Positions 15,505 to 23,919 of a stretch of 33,820 nucleotides of DNA are shown piece after piece. The notes beneath the pieces were generated by a model that saw only the letters and a list, made by a program, of their open reading frames with translations, had not been told where the DNA came from and searched no databases. The DNA is from Marinibacterium sp. (lineage in GTDB: Bacteria > Pseudomonadota > Alphaproteobacteria > Rhodobacterales > Rhodobacteraceae): positions 1-33,820 of the forward strand of contig JAEPNQ010000042.1 in the NCBI GenBank assembly GCA_017643305.1, given 5' to 3'. Each line of letters begins with the position of its first letter. Position 1 is the stretch's first letter. The translations under genes were made by a program, and so were the position numbers.

Positions 15505-17567
15505 GCGGAGAAATCACTGGCCGCATGGTGGGGGTCGACGTGGGCGGCACCTTCACCGATATTTTCGTGCTGGACGAGGCAACGGGCATCGCCAGCGTGG
15601 GCAAGGTTCCGACCACGCGCCCCGACCAGTCAGGCGGCTTTCTGGATGGCATAACCGGGCAGGTCCCGGATCTGAGCCAGATCGCCGTGGTCGTGCATGG
15701 CACCACCGCAGGCACAAACGCGCTGCTGGAACGCAAAGGCGCGCGGATCGGGGTGATTACCACGCAAGGTCTGCGCGACGTGCTGGAAATGCGCCGCCGG
15801 GACCGGCCCCGTACCTGGGGCCTGTGTGGGGATTTCGAGCCTATCGCCGATCGCCGCGACCGGCTGGAAGTGCCCGAGCGCACGCTGGCCGACGGCACCA
15901 TCCATACGCCCGTGGACCTCGATGCCGTTCGCGAAGCGGCGGGCGGGTTGATGCAGGACGGATGCGAGGCGGTGGCGATCCTGTTTGCCAACGCCTATGC
16001 CAATCCCGAAAACGAAGCCGCTGCCGTGGCTGCCGTGCGCGCGATCTGGCCCAACCCGCATGTGTCGGCCAGCCATGAAATCCTGCCGGAAATCCGCGAA
16101 TATGAACGGTTTTCCACGACCGCGCTCAACGCCTATCTTCAGCCCGAGGTGTCAGGCTATCTGAACCGGCTGGAAACCGCGCTGGGCGAGGGTGGGTTTG
16201 ATGGCGAATTCATGATCGTACAATCGAATGGTGGGGTCATGGCGGTCGAAACCGCCAGCGAACGCCCGGTGCGCACGGCGCTGTCTGGTCCTGCCGCCGG
16301 GGTGATTGCAGCGGGGTATATTGCACAAACCGCCGGCTTCCCGGATGTGATCACTGGCGATATAGGCGGCACCAGTTTTGATGTGTCGCTGATCGCACAG
16401 GGGCAGACGCAACTTAGCCCGCAGACTAGTGTAGATTTCGGGTTAACCATCCGCTCGCCGATGATTGAGATCACCACGATTGGCGCAGGCGGCGGGTCCA
16501 TCGCGTGGGTCGATAAGGGTGGTTTGTTGCAGATCGGTCCGGAAAGCGCGGGGTCAAACCCCGGGCCTGTGGCCTATGGGTTGGGCAATGATCGCCCGAC
16601 TGTGACCGATGCCAATGTCGTGCTGGGGCGGATCGACCCGGACAACCCGATCGGTGGTAAACTGTCCCGGCTGGATGTGGAGGCTGCGGCGGCGGCGATT
16701 GACACCCATGTTGGCGTGCCGCTGGGCCTCGGCACATATGCGGCGGCAGAAGCGATCTTGCGAGTTGCCAATTCGCGGATGGCCGGGGCGATCCGGCTGG
16801 TGTCGATCGAACGGGGGTTTGACCCGAAACGCTTTGCCTTCATGCCGTTTGGCGGGGGAGGCGCGCTGCACACCTGTGCGCTGATGGCAGATGTCGGCCT
16901 CGCTCGGTCCATCGTTCCGCGCTATCCCGGCGTGACCTCGGCCATGGGCTGCGTGATTGCAGATATGCGGCAGGATTTCGTGCAGACTGTGAATGCGATG
17001 CTCGGCACGCTGGACGTGGATGCGCTAGGCCAATTCATGCAGGACCATCACGACAAGGGCCAAGCGATGCTGGATGCCGCCCGCACGCGTTTTGACGCGC
17101 GGGAGGCTGTATTTGAGTTGGACATGGCCTATCTGGGCCAGACGCATACCGTGCCGGTGGCAGTGCCCGTGAATGTGGTGGACGGGCAGGTGAACGCCCC
17201 GACCGCTGCGCAGATTGGTGCGGCGTTCGATGACACCTATCGCGCCACCTATGGGCGGCTGTTGCCGGGTGGTGTGCGGCGCATCCTGAACCTGCGGAGC
17301 GCCGTCATCGGGCGACGGCCCAAGTTCGACCTCGAAACATTGGCGCCGCAGGGCGATGCGGCCCAGACCCCGCGCCGCCGTCAGGTGCATTTCGGGGAGG
17401 ACTGGCACGACACGCCGATCTATGACCGGCTGATGCTGCCCGTTGGTGCGCATATTCCCGGTCCTGCAATCCTTGCTCAGCCAGACACAACCATACTGAT
17501 AGAACCGGGCTTTACGGCGCGGGTGGACCGGTACGGCAACACGATCATAGAAGCGGAGGTGACATGA
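15501..17567 (+). CDS. Hydantoinase A/oxoprolinase family subunit (HyuA), ATP-binding
   Basis: The 688 residues match HyuA length. The ASKHA-type phosphate motif VGVDVGGTFTD is at 10-20, HGTTAGTNALLERKGA follows near residue 70, and a second nucleotide-binding motif GDIGGTSFDVSL lies around 284. GGGGALHTCALM and the late FDDTYRATYGR are further family marks. This subunit is expected to phosphorylate the amide carbonyl of the ring with ATP, with HyuB completing hydrolysis. It begins in an ATGA overlap with HyuB and ends in an ATGA overlap with the isochorismatase-fold gene, so all three are probably translated as a coupled set. No frameshifts are seen. Confidence 0.95.
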   Translation: MSGEITGRMVGVDVGGTFTDIFVLDEATGIASVGKVPTTRPDQSGGFLDGITGQVPDLSQIAVVVHGTTAGTNALLERKGARIGVITTQGLRDVLEMRRRDRPRTWGLCGDFEPIADRRDRLEVPERTLADGTIHTPVDLDAVREAAGGLMQDGCEAVAILFANAYANPENEAAAVAAVRAIWPNPHVSASHEILPEIREYERFSTTALNAYLQPEVSGYLNRLETALGEGGFDGEFMIVQSNGGVMAVETASERPVRTALSGPAAGVIAAGYIAQTAGFPDVITGDIGGTSFDVSLIAQGQTQLSPQTSVDFGLTIRSPMIEITTIGAGGGSIAWVDKGGLLQIGPESAGSNPGPVAYGLGNDRPTVTDANVVLGRIDPDNPIGGKLSRLDVEAAAAAIDTHVGVPLGLGTYAAAEAILRVANSRMAGAIRLVSIERGFDPKRFAFMPFGGGGALHTCALMADVGLARSIVPRYPGVTSAMGCVIADMRQDFVQTVNAMLGTLDVDALGQFMQDHHDKGQAMLDAARTRFDAREAVFELDMAYLGQTHTVPVAVPVNVVDGQVNAPTAAQIGAAFDDTYRATYGRLLPGGVRRILNLRSAVIGRRPKFDLETLAPQGDAAQTPRRRQVHFGEDWHDTPIYDRLMLPVGAHIPGPAILAQPDTTILIEPGFTARVDRYGNTIIEAEVT

Positions 17568-18163
17568 GTTTTGATCCCGTAAAGACCGCGCTCTTAACCA
17601 TTGATCTGCAGAACGATTTTCTACATCCCGAAGGTGCTTATGGCCGCGCGGGTCAGAGCGCGGAGGCCATCGCCGCGTTACCGGGCCGTATCCGCCCCGT
17701 ACGCGATGCGTTGCGGACGGCGGGTGGCACTTACATCTCCGCCCAGTTCACACTGGTCCCTGGTCCGGCCGGAGAGCCTTTGATCGCGCCGCATCTCAAG
17801 GTGTTGCGACCGTTCCTGGACAAGGGGGATTTTGCACCCGGTGCCTTTGGGCATGATTTGGTAGATGAGTTGAAGGATGCCGATTACACAATTGAAAAGG
17901 TGGCATATTCTGCCTTCTATCAGACGCGATTGGAATATGTGATGCGCGCGGTGGGGATCGAACACCTGATCGTTGGCGGAATTGTCACCAATGGCGGTGT
18001 TGCATCGACCCTGCGGGACGCGCATCTGCGCAATATCGAAACCACAATGCTGACCGACGGTTGTGCTGCGTTCCGTCAGGACGTGCATGACGCAACACTT
18101 CTGTCGCTGGGCACAGTCACGCACCAGCACAGCTGTGCCGAGGTTCTGGAGCTTTTACAATGA
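17564..18163 (+). CDS. Isochorismatase-fold hydrolase lacking the nucleophilic cysteine
   Basis: The 199 residues have the isochorismatase/cysteine-hydrolase fold: LTIDLQNDFL with catalytic Asp14, then EKVAYSAFYQT with Lys112. In amidases of this fold (N-carbamoylsarcosine amidase, maleamate amidase, nicotinamidase) the third catalytic residue is Cys in a TNxCV motif. Here the motif reads VTNGGVAST, so position 145 is Gly; the codons are aat ggc ggt gtt. True isochorismatases also have a non-Cys residue at this spot, so enol-ether type hydrolysis or a non-catalytic role is possible, and amidase activity is doubtful. The gene overlaps HyuA upstream (ATGA at 17564) and the lyase gene downstream (4-base overlap at 18160-18163). 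Confidence 0.88.
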   Translation: MSFDPVKTALLTIDLQNDFLHPEGAYGRAGQSAEAIAALPGRIRPVRDALRTAGGTYISAQFTLVPGPAGEPLIAPHLKVLRPFLDKGDFAPGAFGHDLVDELKDADYTIEKVAYSAFYQTRLEYVMRAVGIEHLIVGGIVTNGGVASTLRDAHLRNIETTMLTDGCAAFRQDVHDATLLSLGTVTHQHSCAEVLELLQ

Positions 18164-19017
18164 ATCTCAAGCGTCTGATATCGCATGATAAAATATTGTT
18201 ATCCCCAGGCGTCTATGATGCGTTGACCGCCGCCATGGCGGAAACAGCCGGGTTTGAGGCGTTGTATCTGTCCGGGGCGGCCGTTGCCTATACCCGGCTG
18301 GGCCGGCCGGACATTGGGCTGACCACTGCGTCGGAAATGGCTGACACCATGGCGCTGATCGCGGACCGGGTGCAGGTGCCGGTGATCATCGACGCCGACA
18401 CAGGCTTTGGCAATGCGTTGAACGCGCAACGCACGATGCGCAGCTATGAACGCGCGGGTGCGGCAGCCCTGCAAGTGGAAGACCAGACCTATCCCAAACG
18501 TTGTGGTCACCTGAAGGACAAGAGCCTGATTTCGGGTACGGAAATGGCGGGCAAGATCCGCGCCATGGCAGATGCGCGCGCATCAGACGACACACTGATC
18601 ATCGCGCGGACGGATGCTATTGCGGTTGAAGGCTTCACCGCCGCGCTGGACCGCGCGGAGATGTATCTGGAGGCCGGGGCGGATGTTTTGTTTGTCGAAG
18701 CCCCGCAAACCCGCGCGCAACAGGAGAAGATCATTGCGCAATTTGCCGGGCGGGTGCCGTTGTTGGCCAACATGGTCGAAGGTGGGGACACACCGGTGAC
18801 GGATGCCGCAGATTTGGAGCATTTGGGGTTCTCCATCGCCATCTTCCCTGGCGGGATCGTTCGTGCGCTGGCCCGCACGATGCAGGATTATTATGCCAGC
18901 CTCGCCACCCATGGCACAACAGAACCATTTCAAAACCGCATGTTCGATTTCGCGGGACTGAATGACCAACTGGGCACGGCGGGTATTCTTGAGCGCGGCA
19001 AGGGTTATGATGGCTGA
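18160..19017 (+). CDS. Isocitrate lyase/PEP mutase family carbon-carbon lyase
   Basis: The 285 residues follow the small-lyase pattern of this superfamily (2-methylisocitrate lyase, 2,3-dimethylmalate lyase). The metal motif DADTGFGN is at 78-85, VEDQ at 106-109, and the mobile catalytic loop reads KRCGH (113-117) with Cys115, the general acid in true lyases. Phosphonate-processing PEP mutases lack that Cys, so cleavage of a substituted malate or isocitrate to a 2-keto or glyoxylate-type acid plus a carboxylate is favoured. The ATG overlaps the previous stop, and its own stop overlaps the flavoprotein start. The LeuCD-like hydratase in the divergent operon could supply its hydroxy-dicarboxylate substrate. 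The exact substrate is unknown. Confidence 0.9.
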   Translation: MNLKRLISHDKILLSPGVYDALTAAMAETAGFEALYLSGAAVAYTRLGRPDIGLTTASEMADTMALIADRVQVPVIIDADTGFGNALNAQRTMRSYERAGAAALQVEDQTYPKRCGHLKDKSLISGTEMAGKIRAMADARASDDTLIIARTDAIAVEGFTAALDRAEMYLEAGADVLFVEAPQTRAQQEKIIAQFAGRVPLLANMVEGGDTPVTDAADLEHLGFSIAIFPGGIVRALARTMQDYYASLATHGTTEPFQNRMFDFAGLNDQLGTAGILERGKGYDG

Positions 19018-20380
19018 CATTAGCACCGCCCCTGAAGTATATGATATTGAGGCGGAAACGCTGATCGTTGGGGCGGGTGCTTGTGGGCTGGTTGCTGCGC
19101 TGGCGGCGCTGGAAGCCGGGCAGACCCCTCTGGTAATCGAGGCTGATGCTTTGCCCAGCGGCTCCACCGCGCTGTCGGCGGGGCTGATCCCGGCGGCGGG
19201 TACGGCGTTGCAGCGCGAAGCGGGAATTGCGGACTCAGCAGAGCAGTTTGCGGCTGACATCCAGGCCAAGGCAAAGGGCGAAAACGACCCGGCGCTGGTG
19301 GGGTTTATGGCGGGTGAAGCGGGCGATACAATCGATTGGTTAACCACTCAGCATGGCCTGCCATTTTCGGTTGTGACCGATTTCGACTATCCCGGTCATT
19401 CGGCGCGGCGCATGCACGGACTTCCGTCACGGGCCGGGCGTGAGCTGGTTGATGCGCTGCGGGCGACCTGCGAGGCCAGGGGCATCGACATTATCTGCGG
19501 GCTGCGGGCCGAAACGCTTTTTGTGGACGGGTCGCGCGTTGCGGGGCTGGCCGCGCGGGCCGCATCCGGCGCGCTGGAGCGGATTGGGTGCACCAAGCTG
19601 GTGTTGGCCTGCAACGGGTTTGGTGGCAACCGCAAGATGGTGGCGCAGCATATGCCGAACATCGAAGACGCGCTGTGGTTCGGGCATGATGGCAACCGGG
19701 GTGAAGCGGTGGACTGGGGCACGGCGCTCGGCGCGGCCACGGGACATCTGGGGTCCTATCAGGGCCACGGAAATGTTGCCCATCCCCACGGCATACTAAT
19801 CACCTGGGCGGTGATCACCGAAGGCGGCGTGCAGGTGAACCGCGATGGCGTGCGGTTCTGGGACGAAAGTCAGGGCTATTCTGAAGCGGCGCGCGCTGTG
19901 TTGGCCCAGCCGGGGGGCGAGGCGTTCGCAATATTTGATGACCGGATCGCTGGCATTGCCCGTCAGTTTGCGGATTTCCAGGCAGCAGAGGCGCAGGGGG
20001 CGGTGCGGCGTGCGGATACGTTGGCTTTGCTGGCTGGGTCGTTCGGATTGCCTGAAGGGGCTTTGGAGGCCACGATTGCAGGCTTGCCGGAGGAGGGGCC
20101 GGATGCGTTTGGGCGTGTGTTCCGGGGCCAGAGATTAACCGCGCCTTACTGCGGCGTACGGGTGACCGGCGCATTGTTTCACACCCAGGGCGGTCTGTTA
20201 ACCAACACGCAGGGGCGGGTGCTGCGCCCGGATGGGACAGGGTTTGATAATCTGTTCGCCGGAGGTGGCGCGGCCTGCGGCGTGTCGGGCACGGGCGACA
20301 GCGGGTATCTGAGCGGGAACGGACTGCTGGCTGCTGTTACGCTTGGCCGGGCAGCCGGGCGCGCGGCAGTGGTGGCCTGA
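19010..20380 (+). CDS. FAD-dependent fumarate-reductase-like dehydrogenase
   Basis: The N-terminus is a Rossmann FAD-binding site, TLIVGAGACG (17-26), followed by the acidic end of strand two (IEAD). The C-terminal half has the FAD_binding_2 pattern: YCGVRVTGALFHTQGG, then NLFAGGGAACGVSG and GNGLLAAVTLGRAAG. This places it with soluble fumarate reductases, tricarballylate dehydrogenase and 3-ketosteroid dehydrogenases, which add or remove hydrogen across an activated C-C bond. Two ATGs (19007 and 19010) overlap the lyase stop; 19010 is used because AAGGG is better spaced from it, giving 456 residues. It closes the coupled operon. A role in making an unsaturated dicarboxylate for the LeuCD-like hydratase is my inference. 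Confidence 0.9.
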   Translation: MADISTAPEVYDIEAETLIVGAGACGLVAALAALEAGQTPLVIEADALPSGSTALSAGLIPAAGTALQREAGIADSAEQFAADIQAKAKGENDPALVGFMAGEAGDTIDWLTTQHGLPFSVVTDFDYPGHSARRMHGLPSRAGRELVDALRATCEARGIDIICGLRAETLFVDGSRVAGLAARAASGALERIGCTKLVLACNGFGGNRKMVAQHMPNIEDALWFGHDGNRGEAVDWGTALGAATGHLGSYQGHGNVAHPHGILITWAVITEGGVQVNRDGVRFWDESQGYSEAARAVLAQPGGEAFAIFDDRIAGIARQFADFQAAEAQGAVRRADTLALLAGSFGLPEGALEATIAGLPEEGPDAFGRVFRGQRLTAPYCGVRVTGALFHTQGGLLTNTQGRVLRPDGTGFDNLFAGGGAACGVSGTGDSGYLSGNGLLAAVTLGRAAGRAAVVA

Positions 20381-20394
20381 CAAACGGTCAGACC
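20374..20394. terminator. Hairpin across the convergent gene ends
   Basis: GGCCTGAC, loop AAACG, GTCAGACC form an eight-base stem with one G-U-type mismatch. It spans the flavoprotein stop and the guanine deaminase stop, whose genes end seven bases apart. Position suggests a shared 3'-end structure; there is no T-run, so terminator activity is uncertain. Confidence 0.4.
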
Positions 20395-21671
20395 TTGGCG
20401 CCGCTGATCCAGACCTGCGCGATGGCACGGTCGTCGCCCATCATGATGGTGGGAAAGATTGCCTCCCATACATCTTCGGCCCGGTCGGCGCGTTGGGCGA
20501 TGGCCGGGGTCGAGGCGAGGTCAAGCGCGATCAAGTCGGCCTCCATGCCCGGGGCAATATTGCCAATCTGGTCCTGCAGGCGCAGAGCGGTGGCGGACCC
20601 GGAAGTGGCGAGCCAGAGGAGTTGTGCGGGGTGCAGGGCGGTGCCCCGCAGCTGGGCAACTTCATAGGTGGCAGCCATGGTGCGCAGCATCGAAAACGAC
20701 GATCCGCCGCCCGTATCGGTGGCCAGTCCGATGCGCTGGCCCCGCGCCATCAGCCCGGCCATGTCAAACAGCCCGGAGCCGATGAAGGTGTTGGAGGTGG
20801 GGCAATGCACCAGCGCTGCGCCGACCTCGCGCAGCCGGTCCTTTTCGCGCGGTTCGAGGTGAATGGCATGGCCGTAAAGCCCGTTGTGGCCCAGCAGCCC
20901 GTGGCGTTCATAGCTGTCGAGGTAATCGCGGGCAGAGGGGTAGAGTGAAAGCACCCATTCAATTTCATCCGTTTGTTCGGAGAGATGGGTTTGCATAAGG
21001 CAGTCGGGGTGTTCCGCCCAAAGCGCGCCGAGCGCGTCCATCTGCGCCTCGGTCGAGGTGGGGGAAAACCGGGGGGTTATGGCATAGCCCAGCCGGTCGA
21101 CACCGTGCCAGCGTTCCAACAGTGCCTTGCTGTCGTCATAGGCAGATTGCGCGGTGTCGCGCAGCCCGTCGGGCGCGTTGCGGTCCATGCAGGTTCTGCC
21201 GCCTACCACGCGCAGCGCACGCCGCTGGGCTTCCGCAAAATAGGCATCCACGCTGGCGGGATGGATGGTGCAGAAGCTGCAGGTGGTGGTGGTGCCATGG
21301 GCCGTGGTCAGGTCGAAATAGCGCGCGGCGATTTCGGTGGCATAATCGGCATCGCCGAACCGGGTTTCTTCGGGGAACGTGTAGGTGTTCAGCCAGTCGA
21401 TCAGCCGTTTGCCCCAGCTGGCGATGATGGCGGTCTGGGGATAATGCACGTGGGCATCCACAAAGCCAGCAAGGATCACGCGGGCGCCCTGATCGTCGAC
21501 CTCGGCACCTGGAAAAGCCGCGCGCAGGTCATCGAATGCTCCAACCTTTACGATGCGGCCACCGGCGATAACCAGGGCGTCGTTGATCCGGGCGGCGTCG
21601 GTTGGTGGGCCTGCGAAAGGGCTCTGAGCAAAGCTCAGAACACGGCCCTTGACGATGGTGGCTGACGTCAT
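20388..21671 (-). CDS. guaD: Guanine deaminase
   Basis: It converts guanine to xanthine plus ammonia in purine catabolism and is a Zn-dependent cytoplasmic amidohydrolase. The hallmark motifs are all present: DAHVHYPQ (Zn His pair), CMDRNAPD, THLSEQ with the Zn-binding His, HCPTSN and ATDTGGGSSFSM with the catalytic Asp region. The 427 residues from the ATG at 21671 fit the family; upstream in-frame ATGs at 21680 and 21770 would add only unconserved residues, and CGGGA lies at a workable distance from 21671. It is convergent with the catabolic operon and may be independent of it, although nitrogen recovery from heterocycles would be a shared theme. Confidence 0.95.
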   Translation of the reverse strand: MTSATIVKGRVLSFAQSPFAGPPTDAARINDALVIAGGRIVKVGAFDDLRAAFPGAEVDDQGARVILAGFVDAHVHYPQTAIIASWGKRLIDWLNTYTFPEETRFGDADYATEIAARYFDLTTAHGTTTTCSFCTIHPASVDAYFAEAQRRALRVVGGRTCMDRNAPDGLRDTAQSAYDDSKALLERWHGVDRLGYAITPRFSPTSTEAQMDALGALWAEHPDCLMQTHLSEQTDEIEWVLSLYPSARDYLDSYERHGLLGHNGLYGHAIHLEPREKDRLREVGAALVHCPTSNTFIGSGLFDMAGLMARGQRIGLATDTGGGSSFSMLRTMAATYEVAQLRGTALHPAQLLWLATSGSATALRLQDQIGNIAPGMEADLIALDLASTPAIAQRADRAEDVWEAIFPTIMMGDDRAIAQVWISGAKV

Positions 21672-21804
21672 GTTCGGCATTCCCGGATTGATAAGCTGCG
21701 GCGGAGAATAAATGCCGTATCGGTGCAGGTAAATTCGGCCATTGTCATTGTTTTCCGGTAGCAGCTTCAACTAGTTTGCGCGCAATTGCAAAGGAGGCCC
21801 CGCG

Positions 21805-23184
21805 ATGTCTGATACCGGATTGGACCAACAAGTGCAGAGCCCCTATGCATTGCCGCTAAAAACAGTAGCGGCGATACAATATGCCGTCGATATTGGGGAT
21901 GTGGATCAGCTCAAGGAGCTGATGGAGCCGCTTCATCCGGCCGATATTGCCGACCTTCTGGAACAGATCAATGCTTATGACCGGGGCCGGTTGATCCGGC
22001 TTTATGGCAAGGAGTTTGACGGGGAAATCCTGTCGGAACTGGAAGAAAGTGTGCGGGAGGATGTGATCACCGTCCTGACGCCGCAGGTTCTGGCCGAGGC
22101 GGTACGAGATCTGGACAGCGACGATGTGGTCGATCTGGTCGAGGATCTTGATGAGCCGCAGCAGGAGGCGATCCTAGATGCGCTGGAGGATTCCGACCGG
22201 GCTGTGGTGGAACAGTCGCTGGCCTGGCCAGAGGAATCCGCGGGCCGCCTGATGCAGCGCGAAGTGGTTTATGCGCCGGAACATTGGAGTGTGGGGCAGG
22301 CCATTGATTACATGCGCGGAGCCGACCACCTACCGGAGCAGTTTTATCACGTAATCCTGGTAGATCCGCGCATGCACCCGATTGCCAATGTCACGCTGGG
22401 CCGGGTGATGGGCTCTCACCGAGACGTTATGCTGCGCGATATCAGCGAGGACATGTTTCGGGTGATCCCGGCCGCACAGGACGAAGGCGATGTGGCCTAT
22501 GCGTTCAACCAGTACCATCTGATCTCTGCCCCTGTCGTGGATGAGGAAGGGCGGCTGGTTGGGGTTATCACCATTGACGACGCGATGGCGGTTCTGGATG
22601 ACGAGCATGAAGAAGACATCCTGCGATTGGCCGGTGTGGGCGAAGAAAGCGCGCTGTCGGATACGGTGATGGAAACCGCGCGGCAACGTTTGCCGTGGCT
22701 TGCAGTCAATCTGGGAACGGCAATCTTGGCGTCTTTGGTGATTGCAGTTTATGACGAAACGATTTCTGCCATGGTGGCGCTGGCTGTCTTGATGCCGATC
22801 GTGGCGTCGATGGGTGGGAATGCGGGCACGCAATCCCTGACTGTTGCGGTGCGGTCGCTGGCGACCAGAGACCTGACCGCGGCCAACGTTTGGCGAGTGA
22901 TCCGACGGGAGGCGTTGGTCGGACTGATGAACGGGCTGGCCTTTGCAGCGGTGATGGGGGTTGTGGCGTTTTTCTGGTTCGGAATTGCTGGGCTGGGCGT
23001 GGTTATCGGGGTGGCGATGATCGTGAACCTTGTGGTGGCGGCGCTGGCGGGCACGGTCATCCCGGTGGTGCTGAACCGGGCGGGGGTGGATCCGGCGCTG
23101 GCCTCGGGCACGTTTGTGACTACGGTGACTGATGTGGTTGGCTTTTTCGCCTTTCTCGGGTTGGCAGGGATGCTGTTGCTGTGA
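21805..23184 (+). CDS. mgtE: Magnesium transporter MgtE
   Basis: An inner-membrane Mg2+ channel of 459 residues. The order of domains is typical: an acidic helical MgtE_N domain (about 30-135, with LHPADIADLLEQ), two CBS domains (about 140-265, with ISAPVVDEEGRLVGVITIDDAM) that sense intracellular Mg2+, a connecting helix, and five membrane segments from about 290. The pore signature PIVASMGGNAGTQSLTV is intact. A strong ribosome site AAAGGAGG precedes the ATG. The stop overlaps the next gene's GTG start (GTGA). The 133-base region shared with the divergent guaD shows no Mg riboswitch that I can recognise. Confidence 0.97.
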   Translation: MSDTGLDQQVQSPYALPLKTVAAIQYAVDIGDVDQLKELMEPLHPADIADLLEQINAYDRGRLIRLYGKEFDGEILSELEESVREDVITVLTPQVLAEAVRDLDSDDVVDLVEDLDEPQQEAILDALEDSDRAVVEQSLAWPEESAGRLMQREVVYAPEHWSVGQAIDYMRGADHLPEQFYHVILVDPRMHPIANVTLGRVMGSHRDVMLRDISEDMFRVIPAAQDEGDVAYAFNQYHLISAPVVDEEGRLVGVITIDDAMAVLDDEHEEDILRLAGVGEESALSDTVMETARQRLPWLAVNLGTAILASLVIAVYDETISAMVALAVLMPIVASMGGNAGTQSLTVAVRSLATRDLTAANVWRVIRREALVGLMNGLAFAAVMGVVAFFWFGIAGLGVVIGVAMIVNLVVAALAGTVIPVVLNRAGVDPALASGTFVTTVTDVVGFFAFLGLAGMLLL

Positions 23185-23744
23185 ACGATTTGACAGAGAT
23201 AAAAACCGCCATGCGCAAGGCGGCCTTTGCGCGGCGCAAGGTGGCGTTTGATCGGCAGGTGCCGGGTGCGGCAGGACGCTTGTCGGAGGTGTTGGCGGGC
23301 TATCGCGGCGTGCCATTGGCGGGCTACATGCCGATCCGAACGGAGATTGATCCGCTGCCTGCGATGGCAGAGGCGGCGGCTTATGGCGATGTGGGCGTGC
23401 CGGTGATCATGGCTGAAGCCGCGCCTTTGCGGTTCAGCCGGTGGGAGCCGGAATGCGCGATGAAGGACGGGCCTTTTGGCGCACAGATCCCTGCGGTGGA
23501 GGCATTTTTTGAGCCTAAGATCCTGATTGTCCCGCTGGTGGCGTTTGACGCGCATGGCGGGCGGCTGGGCTATGGCGGCGGGTTCTACGACCGGACGCTG
23601 GAAGGGTTGCGCGCACGAGGCGGGGCCTTGGCCATCGGGTTTGCCTTTGATGCGCAAGAGGCGGAAGACCTTCCGCTAGAACCCACCGATCAACCACTGG
23701 ACATGATCGTGACGGAGTGCCGGGTGCTGACATTTTCGCGCTAG
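23181..23744 (+). CDS. 5-formyltetrahydrofolate cyclo-ligase
   Basis: It converts 5-formyl-THF to 5,10-methenyl-THF using ATP, returning this storage form to one-carbon metabolism. The 187 residues show the family features: an N-terminal basic helix (MRKAAFARRK), YMPIRTEIDPLP for folate binding, and the ATP/phosphate site GYGGGFYDRTL near residue 131, followed by GFAFDAQEAEDLPLEPTD. The start is GTG at 23181, which overlaps the mgtE stop as GTGA, so the two are translationally coupled. Nothing unusual is seen; the E. coli counterpart is fau/ygfA. Confidence 0.95.
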   Translation: MNDLTEIKTAMRKAAFARRKVAFDRQVPGAAGRLSEVLAGYRGVPLAGYMPIRTEIDPLPAMAEAAAYGDVGVPVIMAEAAPLRFSRWEPECAMKDGPFGAQIPAVEAFFEPKILIVPLVAFDAHGGRLGYGGGFYDRTLEGLRARGGALAIGFAFDAQEAEDLPLEPTDQPLDMIVTECRVLTFSR

Positions 23745-23919
23745 GCCATCACATCCATTCACCGTTTCGTGACTGGAAATCTGCAAAGACGGTCGCTTAG
23801 CGCATTTGCCACAGTTTCAAGAGTAATTTGCGTGGGTTTTTTGCATCATCCACCCCGAAATCCGGAGCGTAGAGGATTCATGCGCTTGCCTGGCGCCCAA
23901 CTTTATTAGGAGAAACTTC

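Noticed and set aside
21672-21804. Possible Mg2+ riboswitch upstream of mgtE
   Set aside because: The leader is short and shows no recognisable M-box-type folding; only a ribosome site and a weak TTTGC/GCAAA pair are visible.
22330-23657. Two long minus-strand frames across mgtE and the cyclo-ligase
   Set aside because: They are antisense shadows; both plus-strand genes have complete family motifs and a coupled stop/start.
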